Source: Ceratotherium simum simum (lineage: Eukaryota; Chordata; Mammalia; Perissodactyla; Rhinocerotidae). From it: DNA of 64,000 nucleotides. The stretch covers positions 9,428,382 to 9,492,381 of the forward strand of contig NW_004454175.1 of the NCBI RefSeq assembly GCF_000283155.1, read 5' to 3'. Positions 22,441 through 32,612 of this stretch are shown piece after piece. Each line of letters begins with the position of its first letter. Positions within the stretch are counted from its first letter, which is position 1. A program made the position numbers and the translations under genes. The notes beneath the pieces were generated by a model. It was not told where the DNA came from and did not search any database. It saw only the letters and a program-made list of their open reading frames with translations.

Positions 22441-22944
22441 AAAGACTTAAAATTTAAAGAGATTTGGTTTGAAACTAGAATCAGAATTGTAATTTTATGG
22501 CTTATTCAAAATAGAATAATATGTCAGATTTAGGAATAGAAATACAGTGTTGAGTTCCTAATTTTTAGGAGTAGACAGTAGATGGAAGGTCTTGCTTGAT
22601 CAAGGTCATTGGTGTTTAGATTTTTGCTTTGCTTTTTTAGGTTCTTCACTTCTTTATTATGAACTTTGGCTTTTACTAAGTTTTATGAGTAGAGACAAGG
22701 AAGTAGCCATGTGAGCTAAAGTGTAGTGCCTGACAGGGATAGGAATTTAAGTAAAAAAAAAAAAAAAATCTATGTCTGGTCTAAGTCTAAAAGTGGGAGA
22801 CAAGAGACAGGTCAGTTTTTTAGGATGAATTTACCTCATAACATTATGACTTTGTTTAAAATTTTGTTTATAGAAGTGCAAATATCCTCCTCAAAAAGAG
22901 TTTTAATATTTGATTAGTTCAAGTATATTTTGAAATTAAAAAAA

Positions 22945-23385
22945 GATTGACAAATTTATATTTCCACCTTCAGTGTGAGAATTCCAGTTGCTACACATCT
23001 TCACCAAGACTTGGTATTGTCAGCTTGTTTTTTTAAATTTTAATCATCCTAATAGGGTGTACTGGCATCAAATTGGTGTTTTAATTTACATTTCCCTAAT
23101 GACCAATGATGTTAAGCATCTATTTATGTGCTTATTTGCCATCTGTATCTGTTCATCAAAACTTTTGTACATTTTTAAAAAATTGGCAGTTTTTTTAAAA
23201 CTTTGATTTTGAGAGTTCTTCATATATTTCTGATACAAGTCTTTCATCAGATGATTTGAAAATATTTTCTCCCTGTCTGTGGCTTCTCTTTTCATTTTCT
23301 TAACTAGCTCTTTTGAAGAGCAGAAATTTTAAATTTTGATGAAGTTGACCTTATCATTTTGTTATTTTATGGATCATGCTTTTAA
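22945..23385 (-). mobile_element. LINE-1 5' piece of an inverted insertion
   Basis: This is antisense ORF2 text: cttcaccaagacttggtatt, catttccctaatgaccaatg, cttatttgccatctgtatct, atattttctccctgtctgtg, then aattttgatgaagttgacct and ttatggatcatgctttt. The minus frame 23086-23295 is ORF2 debris. In L1 coordinates it ends just upstream of where the sense piece at 23386 begins, so the two pieces together look like one insertion with an inverted 5' part. Confidence 0.8.
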
Positions 23386-23965
23386 ATGTACACCTACTAT
23401 ATATTCCAGCCATTCCAGTCCTAGGTATTTATCCAAGAGAAATGAAAGTATATGTCCATTTAAAGACTTGTGCATGAATTTAATGCAACTTTATTTGTAA
23501 TAACTCAAAACTGTATGTAATCCATATGTCCATCAACCAGTGAATGGATAAACAAATCATAGCTTATCCAAACAATTGAATACTACTCAGCAAGAAAAAG
23601 GAAATTACTATTGATAGATGACACGGTATGTATGGATCTCAAAATAATAATGCCGTGTGAAAGAAGCTAGACAAAAAAAGACTACATATTACATGTTTCC
23701 ATTTATGTAAAATTCCAGAAAATGCATGCTAATCTATAATGGAAGGAGGCAGCTCAGTGGTTGCCTGGGGACAAAGAGGTGAGTGGGAAGGGGTGTGAGG
23801 GACTTTTGAGGGTGATGGATATGCTAATTATTTTGATTGAGTGATAGCTTCATAAGTATATTTTTATGTCAAAAATTACCAAATTGTACACTTTAAATAT
23901 GCACCTTTTACTGAATTTCAATATCTACCTTACTAGAACTGTAAATAAAATAATTTGCCAAAAAA
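23386..23965 (+). mobile_element. LINE-1 3' piece of the same inverted insertion
   Basis: Sense ORF2 end and 3' UTR: cagtcctaggtatttatcca, catatgtccatcaaccagtg, gaatactactcagcaag, gctcagtggttgcctgggga, gggtgatggatatgctaatt and tgtacactttaaatatgcac. It continues from the antisense piece immediately to its left after a small loss at the junction. The tail is A-rich but short. Frames are broken. Confidence 0.85.
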
Positions 23966-25039
23966 ATTGTTAATTATCCCTTAGAATCTTCTAGAAGAAT
24001 GCAACACTTTAAAAAAGTAATATATATTTTCTAGCCATCCACTGAAGCTCTTCATATTCATCAGAGTGGATATAACTCATCGTTGATAATAAAGAGATAC
24101 AGAATAATCCATAGTGGGAAAATAGCGTCTGTGTTCCTAGTAACGAATAAACAGAGAGAAAGAAAGCAAGCAAACACAAAAGAATGAAGAAAGATGAATT
24201 GTAACTTCTTAAAAAAAGAAAAAGATAATCAAAGAGGTAGTAAATGTGAGTGCTTTATAACTAATATACTGTTGAATAGAAATTAGAATCATAGGTACAG
24301 ATGATTAGGAAAATGCAGGAGAAAATAGATATTTATGATAAGGAATTACATTTCATGAGGAGTTCACTTAGTACTAGCTTAATAAAGGAAGACATAGAGG
24401 CAGAGTAGAGTTGAATGAGAAATGGATCATTAACTATAACGAAGTGCTTGTAATGAACAGAGACAGATTAATGATGACAATGACAATGTCACTGGTGATA
24501 AATGCAAAAAGCAATTGCGATTTTTATATATTCATGTTTTTTGAGTTCTTCCTAATTGCCCTTCTGTAGGCTGAATTTGTAGGGCTTTTTATTTTTTAAA
24601 AAATTTTCTGGTGTATGTCAGGGACCTCACTCCTGCAAGGATGATGATAATTATAATTGCCAAATAATCATTAAAAGCCAGAAAGAACATAAAGAAGACA
24701 CTATAAATGCAATGATTTTTTTGATATTTAAATTACTTTTGAAAAATTTTCAAAGTTTTATTAATTATCTAGTACACTTCTGGTTAATAAAATATACTCA
24801 TGGAACAATTCACTTTCAGATATTTATTTAGCCATCTCAACGGTGTAGAAATATTATGAATTATCAATAGGTTTTCTAAATTCTACTGTATTGAGTTTAT
24901 ATAAATGAAAGCATTATTATTAACTAAGTATAAACTGAAAAGTATAATAGAAGTTATCAAAAATGAAATATTATATGTAATGTTAAATTACAGTGAGTTT
25001 TTAAGCAAACATTTTTCATCTTACTATAAGAGTAGTATA
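23966..25039. other. No recognised gene or repeat
   Basis: About 1.1 kb of AT-rich sequence with no frame of note and no repeat I can name. Confidence 0.5.
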
Positions 25040-25290
25040 TGATGAATTTAGAGAATTTGAAAAAATACAAAAATACAGAAATAAAAAATCTTACCTACTA
25101 TCCCACCATTTAAAGATAACCACTGCTGACATTTTCACGTATTTCCTTTTAGTCTTTTTCCTTGCTCACGATGTATAAGAATTCTAAATATATAAATTAT
25201 AAGCATGTGTTTAGCTTCATTCTGTGTATATACTTGTGTACACTAGCCTCTTCATGTAGTATATCAAGTAACAACCCACTTCTCTTGGAA
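25040..25290 (-). mobile_element. L1ME-type 3' fragment, antisense
   Basis: Antisense L1ME 3'-UTR order: aaatacagaaataaaaaatc, tatcccaccatttaaagata, accactgctgacattttcac and gtatttccttttagtctttt. It precedes a sense L1ME fragment. In L1 coordinates this piece is the extreme 3' end, so the pair is better read as two insertions than as one inverted element. Confidence 0.65.
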
Positions 25291-25299
25291 ATATAAATT

Positions 25300-25990
25300 G
25301 GTATACTTTTCTTAGGAGACAATTTTGTGTATATGTCAAAAGCCTCAATATATTCATATTTATCCATTTATGGGAATTTGTTCCTCTAAAATAACTAATG
25401 AAGCTCGCAAGTATTTATGTATGAGTTGTACATCACAGCACTATATAAAAACAAATAAATGAAAAACAAAATTAAAGTAACACTAATAAGTCATTAGCTG
25501 ATCAATTGTTTTATTCATCCAAGAGACTACAATGTAGTTGTGGAAACTTATTTTTGAACAATAGTTAATACTCTGAGGAAATATTAATAGATGAATATAA
25601 TTTAATATATTTATTAATATAAATACAAATATTACATATTAATGAAACAAGATATAAGTTAAATATGCACAATATGATCTGTGTGTACATGTGTTATGTA
25701 TCTGCATAATCTCGGTCTGGCTTTCAGAACCGAAGTTGTATACAATGGAGCAAAATAATAAGAGCATAGTTTCTTCAAAGCATGTGACTACTATACAAAA
25801 CCTGCTTTGCTACCTTCAGAAACCTTATGTGAGAGACACAAAGTGCTAGCTGGCTATCTTCTCTCTCTATCATGGTAATTTCTAAGTAGAGGAATTGCAG
25901 GTGATGCTTATTTTCTCTACTATTTTTTTGTATCTTCCAAATGTTTTGTATGTAACCTTTCGTAAGCAGAAAAATAATAAAGATTGTAAA
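25300..25990 (+). mobile_element. L1ME-type 3' fragment, sense
   Basis: Sense text with acatcacagcactatataaa, gtagttgtggaaacttattt and a worn run ending in ttttttgtatcttccaaatg, tatgtaacctttcgtaagca and gaaaaataataaag follows the L1ME 3' order. Its AT content is very high. The ORF2 end is unreadable. Confidence 0.6.
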
Positions 25991-26129
25991 AATTTACATA
26001 GTAAGAATTTCCTCCTGTTATTAAAATAATTGAAAACATGATTTTTATGGTTGTCTTACATCCCAGTATATTGCTATATGGTTTATTTTATAAATGCTCC
26101 AGTAGTGTCATTTAAAGACTTTTTATTTT

Positions 26130-26810
26130 GTTTTTTTTTGCTGTATTTTATTTTTTTTTTTCATTTTAATTTTTTTGTTTATTGCAGTAACATTGGTTTA
26201 TAACATTGCAAAAATTTCAGGTGTACATCATTGTACTTCTATTTCTGCATGGACTACATCATGTTCACCACCAAAATACTAATTACAACCNNNNNNNNNN
26301 NNNNNNNNNNNNNNNNNNNNNNNNNNNNNNNNNNNNNNNNNNNNNNNNNNNNNNNNNNNNNNNNNNNNNNNNNNNNNNNNNNNNNNNNNNNNNNNNNNNN
26401 NNNNNNNNNNNNNNNNNNNNNNNNNNNNNNNNNNNNNNNNNNNNNNNNNNNNNNNNNNNNNNNNNNNNNNNNNNNNNNNNNNNNNNNNNNNNNNNNNNNN
26501 NNNNNNNNNNNNNNNNNNNNNNNNNNNNNNNNNNNNNNNNNNNNNNNNNNNNNNNNNNNNNNNNNNNNNNNNNNNNNNNNNNNNNNNNNNNNNNNNNNNN
26601 NNNNNNNNNNNNNNNNNNNNNNNNNNNNNNNNNNNNNNNNNNNNNNNNNNNNNNNNNNNNNNNNNNNNNNNNNNNNNNNNNNNNNNNNNNNNNNNNNNNN
26701 NNNNNATAGCTGGATCATATGGTAGTTCTATCGTTGATTTTTTGAGGAATCTCCATACTGTTTTCCATAGTGGCTGCACCAGTTTGCACTCCCACCAGCA
26801 ATGCAATCAA
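26130..26810 (-). mobile_element. Younger LINE-1 3' end, antisense, holding an assembly gap
   Basis: Left of the gap, a T-rich run is followed by tttgtttattgcagtaacat, ttcaggtgtacatcattgta and tcaccaccaaaatactaatt. Right of the gap, atagctggatcatatggtag and gaatctccatactgttttcc lead to agtttgcactcccaccagca. Both sides are the same L1 in antisense, so the missing bases must be L1 3' UTR and ORF2 end. By comparison with the copies at 29978-30200 and 63458-64000, about 400 bases are expected between the edges, close to the 415 Ns given. Open frames that run through the Ns mean nothing. Confidence 0.93.
26291..26705. other. Assembly gap, 415 Ns
   Basis: A run of 415 N. It begins immediately after aatactaattacaacc of an antisense L1 and ends before atagctggatcatatgg of the same L1. 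Confidence 0.99.
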
Positions 26811-27699
26811 GATCATTAATATGGGTTAAACATTGTTTTGGATTATGTCATTACTCCTAAAATTTTTTATGAGGAGCTCTGACTCCTAACTCTCAGCTGG
26901 GAAATACATGTTGTTAGAGTATAGTTTTAATGAAGAAAAAGTAATAAAAATATTTAGCTATATTTAAGCCCCTGACCACAACTCTAGTTAGCTGTACTAA
27001 GAATGTGCATTATTGGTCATTTGGATGAAAGGTGATTGGAGAATGCAAATCCATGTGCCCCACTAATGGAGGGTCAGCTCTGTCATATCTGTAATGATAC
27101 CATTCTTCATTGGCTTAGAAACTCTAGTTAAGCCTTTGGGGAAAAAACAATTCTGGTACAGTCTTGTGTTTTTTGGAAGTCTATAGCTAATAGAATTGCT
27201 GGCAAAGAAACTTTACACTTATAAAGGTCACACAAATGAACAAAACTTACAGTTATTTCAAACAGTTTAATGAAATGATTTTCTTCTTATAGATTTGAAG
27301 AACTTAGTACCATTTTGTTGCAGTACTTTCAAGTGTTCACAATTATATGGTGAAGCTATGAAAGAAAAAGCTACCACTAGACTACATGTATCAAAATAAA
27401 GAGTAAATTGCCCTTGAAAAATAACCTTAATTTTTGTGTAGAATATTTTGGTGTTTATATAATAATTTCTAATGAGTTTGTTGACCTCAATGTCAGTCTT
27501 TGGAATATAATGGAAAAATATGAATTAACAAGTTTCAATTATACAAAAAAACAGCAATAATTTCTTCATTTATAGGTTATTCTCATTCTTATAATTGTAG
27601 CACACATATTTAGAAATATGCTTAATGCTTAATTTCTATCTCCCTGGAAAATATGGTAAGTAGATTATGGCAGAGATTATACTTGCTTTTCAATATCCA
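26811..27699. other. No recognised gene or repeat
   Basis: AT-rich sequence after the L1. I recognise no coding frame or repeat. Confidence 0.5.
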
Positions 27700-28135
27700 A
27701 TATCCATTACTAAAAAGCTCATATTTCACTGGTCACCTTGCTCCCTATCTAAAAGATAATATTCACCACTCTCTCTTGTAAATAGGTGTGGCCATGGGGC
27801 TTAGAGTTGGCAAATGAGATGTAAGCAGAAATGTGTGTGTGTACTAAGAAGTCCCTTTAAAAGGCAGAGGAATACCTTTCTGTACTTTTTTTGTCCATCC
27901 ACCCGGTTAGGATGAATGTGATGGCTAGAGCTGTAGCTGTTCTGAACTTGAGAGTAGAACCTCTGTGCAGTAGAGCAAAAAAGCAAGAAGCCTAGATCCA
28001 CGCTACCGTGTCACCTCCACATAAATCTTGTTCTGTCTACCTTTAGGATTATTGCTAGACACAAAAATAAACTTTTTTGATTTAAACTACTAATATTCCA
28101 AGTCTTTGTTACCAGAACTAAAATAAATCCACATT
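27700..28135 (+). mobile_element. Probable old LTR (MaLR/MLT-like)
   Basis: The phrases gagttggcaaatgagatgta, agcagaaatgtgtgtgtg, gaatgtgatggctagagctg, aagcaagaagcctagatcca and the end with aaaaataaacttttttgatt followed by tttgttaccagaactaaa have the order of an old solo LTR with a polyadenylation signal near its end. I cannot fix the subfamily, and no target duplication was found. The minus frame 27801-28001 overlaps it and is not a gene. Confidence 0.5.
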
Positions 28136-28889
28136 TTGCATAGGTCTAGGGTAAGCCTTCCTCTTTGTATATTACGAATATTTGTTAGACATATGTTATT
28201 TATATCATTAGATGTCTATAAAATATATAACTGATATTTTATTCCATTTTATAGTTATTATAAGTAGAAGTGTAAAAATATTATCCATCATAAGCCAGAG
28301 ATCTTGAGACACTAAAAATATTGCTTTGTGATGATGATATATTCTTAGATGATGATAGGCACTGGGAGAAGTACTAAGTCCACACCCTCACCAACACAAA
28401 AATTAAGCAGCAGTTATCAAATAGCTCCTCAGATACAGCATCATGGTAAACATATTTGATTTTGTCTAATAGCCATTAGGTTGTCACTGCTTATTGAAGA
28501 TTTGAGTTCTCTTCTAGTCCTTGCTATTCAGATAGATGCTAGAAAGTAACTTGTGGAGCAGGAATGTCACAGCTCTAGAATTTAAGCTTAGTATTATGTT
28601 ATGTTTGCATGTTGTTTTTATGATCTATCCATTTATATAACCAAGACATCTGAGCATAGCTTAAAAATGACAATTTTAGTTTTTAAATTATTACCAAATT
28701 GTGTATGAAACAGAATGCCTCCTTTATTCTGAGGTTCACTTATTCCAAAATGGAACCATTGTCAGAAAAGCTATATCAAAATACCTAAGTCAAATTGGTC
28801 TTGAGAAAATATACTTCTTTGGAACCATGGAGGTAATATTCTGACAACACTGGGTTACAAAATACAGTGCAACTTGCCTTTCTTTAGTA
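28136..28889. other. No recognised gene or repeat
   Basis: AT-rich, unassigned sequence with no frame or motif of note. Confidence 0.5.
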
Positions 28890-29385
28890 CTGAACTGTGT
28901 GTGGTAGCTCATCACACCCTTTCTTTCCACTAATAGAGCCCCTTTTTCCTATGAGGAACCTATTCCATGTGAACTCCAGTGGGCCCAAGCCGAAAACATC
29001 CAAACTTGTGCTTGGTCTTTATGATTGGTTTAAGATAGAGCATGTCACTCAATCTGGGAAAATTAGAATTCTCACCAGGCCTTTTCTGCCCTTGAGAAAT
29101 ATGCTCCCTTTTCCTTAAGGATTACAAGCTCCAAGGCCATTTAGTCCTTGAGCGTCCAGTGCCCATTTTGCCAATTGAGCTGGTCTGAATGTGAAGCTAA
29201 AGAGCAGGAAAGCAGAGCCAAGATGTGAAGAGACAGAACAAGGAGTTATAATGTCATTTAAGTACCTGGATCAATATATACACCTGAACTTTCAGTTACA
29301 TGGAAAGAGATTTCTTTTTTACTTAGGCTCATTTAACTTGACTTTCTATCAGGTGCAGCTGACAGAGTCCTGACTAATGAAGCTT
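28890..29385 (+). mobile_element. Probable old LTR-like repeat
   Basis: The stretch contains ctccagtgggcccaagccga, gagcatgtcactcaatctgg, gtgaagctaaagagcaggaa, caaggagttataatgtcatt, taagtacctggatcaatata and the end ctgacagagtcctgactaat. This order is that of a dispersed mammalian LTR-like repeat whose 3' end has the phrase 'gtcctgactaat'. The frames 28897-29118 and 29191-29373 are incidental. Confidence 0.5.
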
Positions 29386-29439
29386 CTTTCTTATCATAGA
29401 GAAATTATTATACAAGACATATAGTACATGAAGTGGCGG

Positions 29440-29977
29440 AAGATAGGTGTGCTTTGTTTAGCTGATAGATCTCTTAGACATTTTATTGTTGAATTTTCTG
29501 AGACCTCACTATCTTTGTTTCTTGGGACCCATTCAGCCTTCCACTTAGTTGCTCTTTGTCAGGGACTGTACAAATGAGCAGATGCACCAGGATGTTGTGG
29601 GGCAAAGCTTTTAGTTTCATGAAGTGTTTTCATTCTCTCCAACTAAACAATTTGAAGAAGGCTATTTTATCATAGCTGACTGGATTAGTTGTTTTCACCA
29701 CTGCCAGGAAGTGGTGAGGGCACCTATAGTGAACATTGGTTATTTCCATTGGACTGGAATCCCTTCACCTCTTTTTCCGGTAAAATGTCTCATTTCTTCC
29801 TCTCTCCGCTGGTTCACATGGGGAGGCCAATTCAGTATTCCATTGTCCGGGCCAGGGATGGAAATATACTTTAGACTTGGCCCATTGTAGTATCTCATTG
29901 TCCTGGACATTCAGTTTGTTCAAGGCTGACCATATTTAACCTCAACTGGGCCAGTCAGAGTCATACCTTGATGTTTT
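29440..29977. repeat. Unassigned, repeat-like sequence
   Basis: Moderately GC-balanced sequence with ggtgagggcacctatagtga, ttcacatggggaggccaatt and ctgggccagtcagagtcata. It has the texture of an old LTR, but I could not name or orient it. The 88-codon plus frame at 29624-29890 has no domain I recognise. Confidence 0.35.
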
Positions 29978-30200
29978 CTTTCTTTTTTTTTTTTAATTTT
30001 TTGTTTATTGCAGTAACATTGGTTTGTAACATTGTATAAATTTCAGGTGTACATCATTATACTTCTATTTCTGCATAGATTACATCATGTTCACCACCCA
30101 AATACTAATTACAACCCATCACCACACACACGTGCTGAATTATCCCTTTCGCCCTCCTCCCACCCCCCTTCCCCTCTGGTAACCACCAATCCATTCTTTA
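29978..30200 (-). mobile_element. Younger LINE-1 3' end, antisense, 5'-truncated
   Basis: It shares its 3' end with the copies at 26130 and 52325: a T-run, tttgtttattgcagtaacat, caggtgtacatcattatact, tcaccacccaaatactaatt. Unlike them it reads through the C-rich tract at 30151-30177 (gccctcctcccacccccctt, then cccctct) to ggtaaccaccaatcc. No clear target duplication is visible. It is useful as the internal reference for what lies in the two gaps. Confidence 0.9.
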
Positions 30201-31359
30201 TGGATGCAGGATGAGAGACTCTCTTTACTTTGGAGTTACCTAGACCAGTATAATTTTGAAGCTCTTTGTAGCCACGCCTCCACATCTCACATTTTTTACT
30301 CTCCCTATTAACTTACTACCACCAAATGGAGAAAGCTTCTCTGCAAGAGGATGAAACTAACATACATAAAATGGTAGAACTCAGAGTTGAAAAAAATGCT
30401 AACTGCATCATCAGAGTCAACAGGGTCAGCATATGTGTGTGTGCTTTGTAATTATAAGTGCTAATAATACACACAATTTTTTTTAAGTTGCTGTGGCTTG
30501 GGTGTCTGTCTTCTCTAATAAGATATATTTGTGAGTTCAGTACTTGAATAGTTAACTATTTGGTAACAAACATATGAGCATCAGCACGAGAGTGAGTGTG
30601 GGTATATATATGTGTGAACACATTTTTATGTGTGTAAGTCTAGTAAAAGCGGGATATCTTTGACAAGTACATTAGATAGAAAGGGAAGACTAGTCTTTCT
30701 AAACTCTATATTCAAAACTGAGTTATGGATGATCTTTCACCTTCTTGTAATTGCTTAAAAATATTACAGTCTCTATAAGTAGTTGCTTATTTGAACCCCA
30801 AGGGGAAAGAAGTTTGAAAATGCTTTAGGCTTCTTGACATGATAATATGAGCTAAGCAAGCCAGAACGTTTGCAAAGTGCTATGAATTTGCTAATGTTTC
30901 TTTTGCTGCTTAATTTTAAGGTCAAAGGCTTTGGTTATATTTTAATGAATAGTTGAAATGGTGTTGGAATAGCAATGAAAATGGTACGTGAGGGAAATAA
31001 AATGCCAATAATGCTGATGCCATTTTTTAAACTTGCTTATAGTGGAATTTTCATGTTGAAAAAATCTGCATGCCATAAAAAAAAAAAAAGTCCAGTGATG
31101 AACTAAATCATAGGACAGAGGAAACTAATAACACTGTCATAAGACACTGCTCATATTTACAGGCACTCCAGGCATCATGTGCTTACCTTGCAACTTTTGA
31201 AATGCTGACTCCTCAAGTGCAGTATGAGAGTCAGGAGGAAGAAGGGGCCAGAGCCCCATATGCCCTGTTTGCTGCCTCTTTGGTCACATGTTAGGGCACA
31301 AGGAGGGTTCTTGTTTTCATTTATTGGCTTTCAACTCTGACCTAAGCATACAAAATTTT
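30201..31359. other. No recognised gene or repeat
   Basis: Unassigned sequence with short (gt) and (ta) runs near 30435 and 30600 and an A-run at 31077-31089. There is no convincing coding frame. Confidence 0.5.
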
Positions 31360-31870
31360 CCCCTTTCCCTCCTTACTGTGGCTTCTTCCTCTACCACGAC
31401 AAATGGGCTTCACTGAAGATGATCTTGGGAGTTGTAACCACAGACACTATGCCAGTTACTAATTTATTGCCTCTCGGCTGGAAGCCCACATCCCTTTACC
31501 TATTTTGTGATACTGTAGTTGGACCCTCAGACTTTGTTTCTTCTTGTTCAGCTGGCTTGAGTTAGGCTCTGCTAACAGGGGACACTGGAGGGAGATGGCA
31601 AGCCTGAGGGAGGGTGAGTAGATTTTTCTAGTTTTTGTTTTTGCTGTGTAGTGACAAGCCTATTGGCATGTAATGGGTCCTGGAAGTGTCAGCGGCTTGC
31701 ATGATTCTGTAGTAGTGAGTGGTCTCTGGGAAGTTTCTTCCTGATCAGAGCAGTAGATGGCATATTTCTTCAGTAGTTCATCATCTCCACAGAAGTCTTT
31801 CAACCTTAATGTGGACTTTCTTTTCTAAGTTTCTAAGTTCCTTCTTTGATGACATTTTCCTTAGCCCTAG
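31360..31870. repeat. Unassigned old interspersed repeat
   Basis: The text ggaccctcagactttgtttc, ggggacactggagggagatg, gtcctggaagtgtcagcggc and gagtggtctctgggaagttt resembles a dispersed mammalian repeat that I cannot name. There are no frames of note. Confidence 0.35.
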
Positions 31871-31874
31871 CGAA

Positions 31875-32490
31875 GTATATTAATTTTCTGTGGCTGTGTA
31901 ACAAATTACCACGAATCTAGCAACTTAACACACATTTACTATCTCATGATTTCTGTGGGCTAGGAGTCTAGCCATGGTTTAGTTGGATCTTCTGCTCTGG
32001 GTATTGCAGACTGAAATCAAGGTATCAGCTGGGCTGTGTTCTTGTCTGGAGACTCAATTGGGGAAGAATCTTCTCTCAGGCTCATTCAGATTTTTGGCAG
32101 AATTCATTTCCTTGTGGCTGTATGAATCAGGGCCCCAGTATCTTATTTACTGCTGGCTGGAGGCCACCCTCGGGTCCTAGAGAACAATAGTTCTCTGCCA
32201 TGTGGCTCTTTCCATAAGCAGATCACACATGGCTGTTTGCTTCTTCAAGGCCAGCAGGAGATGTTCTTGCTGCAGTCTGCTAAGGTGAAATCCTATGTGT
32301 CATAACCCAATCAAGAGAGTAATATCCCATCATGTTTTCCTTATAATGTTGGTTAGAAGTAAGTCACAGGTTTCACTTAAGCTCAAGAAGGAGAGCTTCA
32401 AGGGTGTTACCCATTGTGGTCACTTAGAGTATGTCTCCGCAGAGTGGTTGCTGCTTCCTGACATTGCTGCTTCTAAAACACTGTAGGGTT
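31875..32490 (-). mobile_element. Old ERVL-MaLR LTR (MLT1-type), antisense
   Basis: The plus strand starts with tattaattttctgtggctg, tgtaacaaattaccacgaat and ctagcaacttaacacacatt, which is the reversed end of an MLT1-type LTR. It then has ctgaaatcaaggtatcagct, gggctgtgttcttgtctgga and gccatgtggctctttccata. The body is long and diverged. Two plus frames (31983-32180 and 32295-32486) lie inside it and are incidental. The edges are approximate, and I could not pair target duplications. Confidence 0.7.
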
Positions 32491-32499
32491 CTCTTTTAC

Positions 32500-32612
32500 C
32501 CCTTTTAGTAGTAACCAACTTTTACTTATTTAATAGTTCTTTATATTAAGTTTTACTTGTTGAAATTACTAGTGTGTTTTCTGTCCCACGATGAGACCCT
32601 GAATGATACAGG
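32500..32612 (+). mobile_element. LTR-like 3' end fragment (weak)
   Basis: The words gtgttttctgtcccacgatg and agaccctgaatgatacagg parallel the end of an old LTR in sense. The fragment is too short to name. Confidence 0.35.

Noticed and set aside
25040..25990. A second twin-priming inversion formed by the antisense and sense L1ME pieces.
   Set aside because: The antisense piece is the extreme 3' end of L1ME, so the two overlap in element coordinates and must be separate insertions.
26206..26806. Open frames of 154-175 codons spanning the N run.
   Set aside because: They are artefacts of translating Ns; both flanks are L1 3' sequence.
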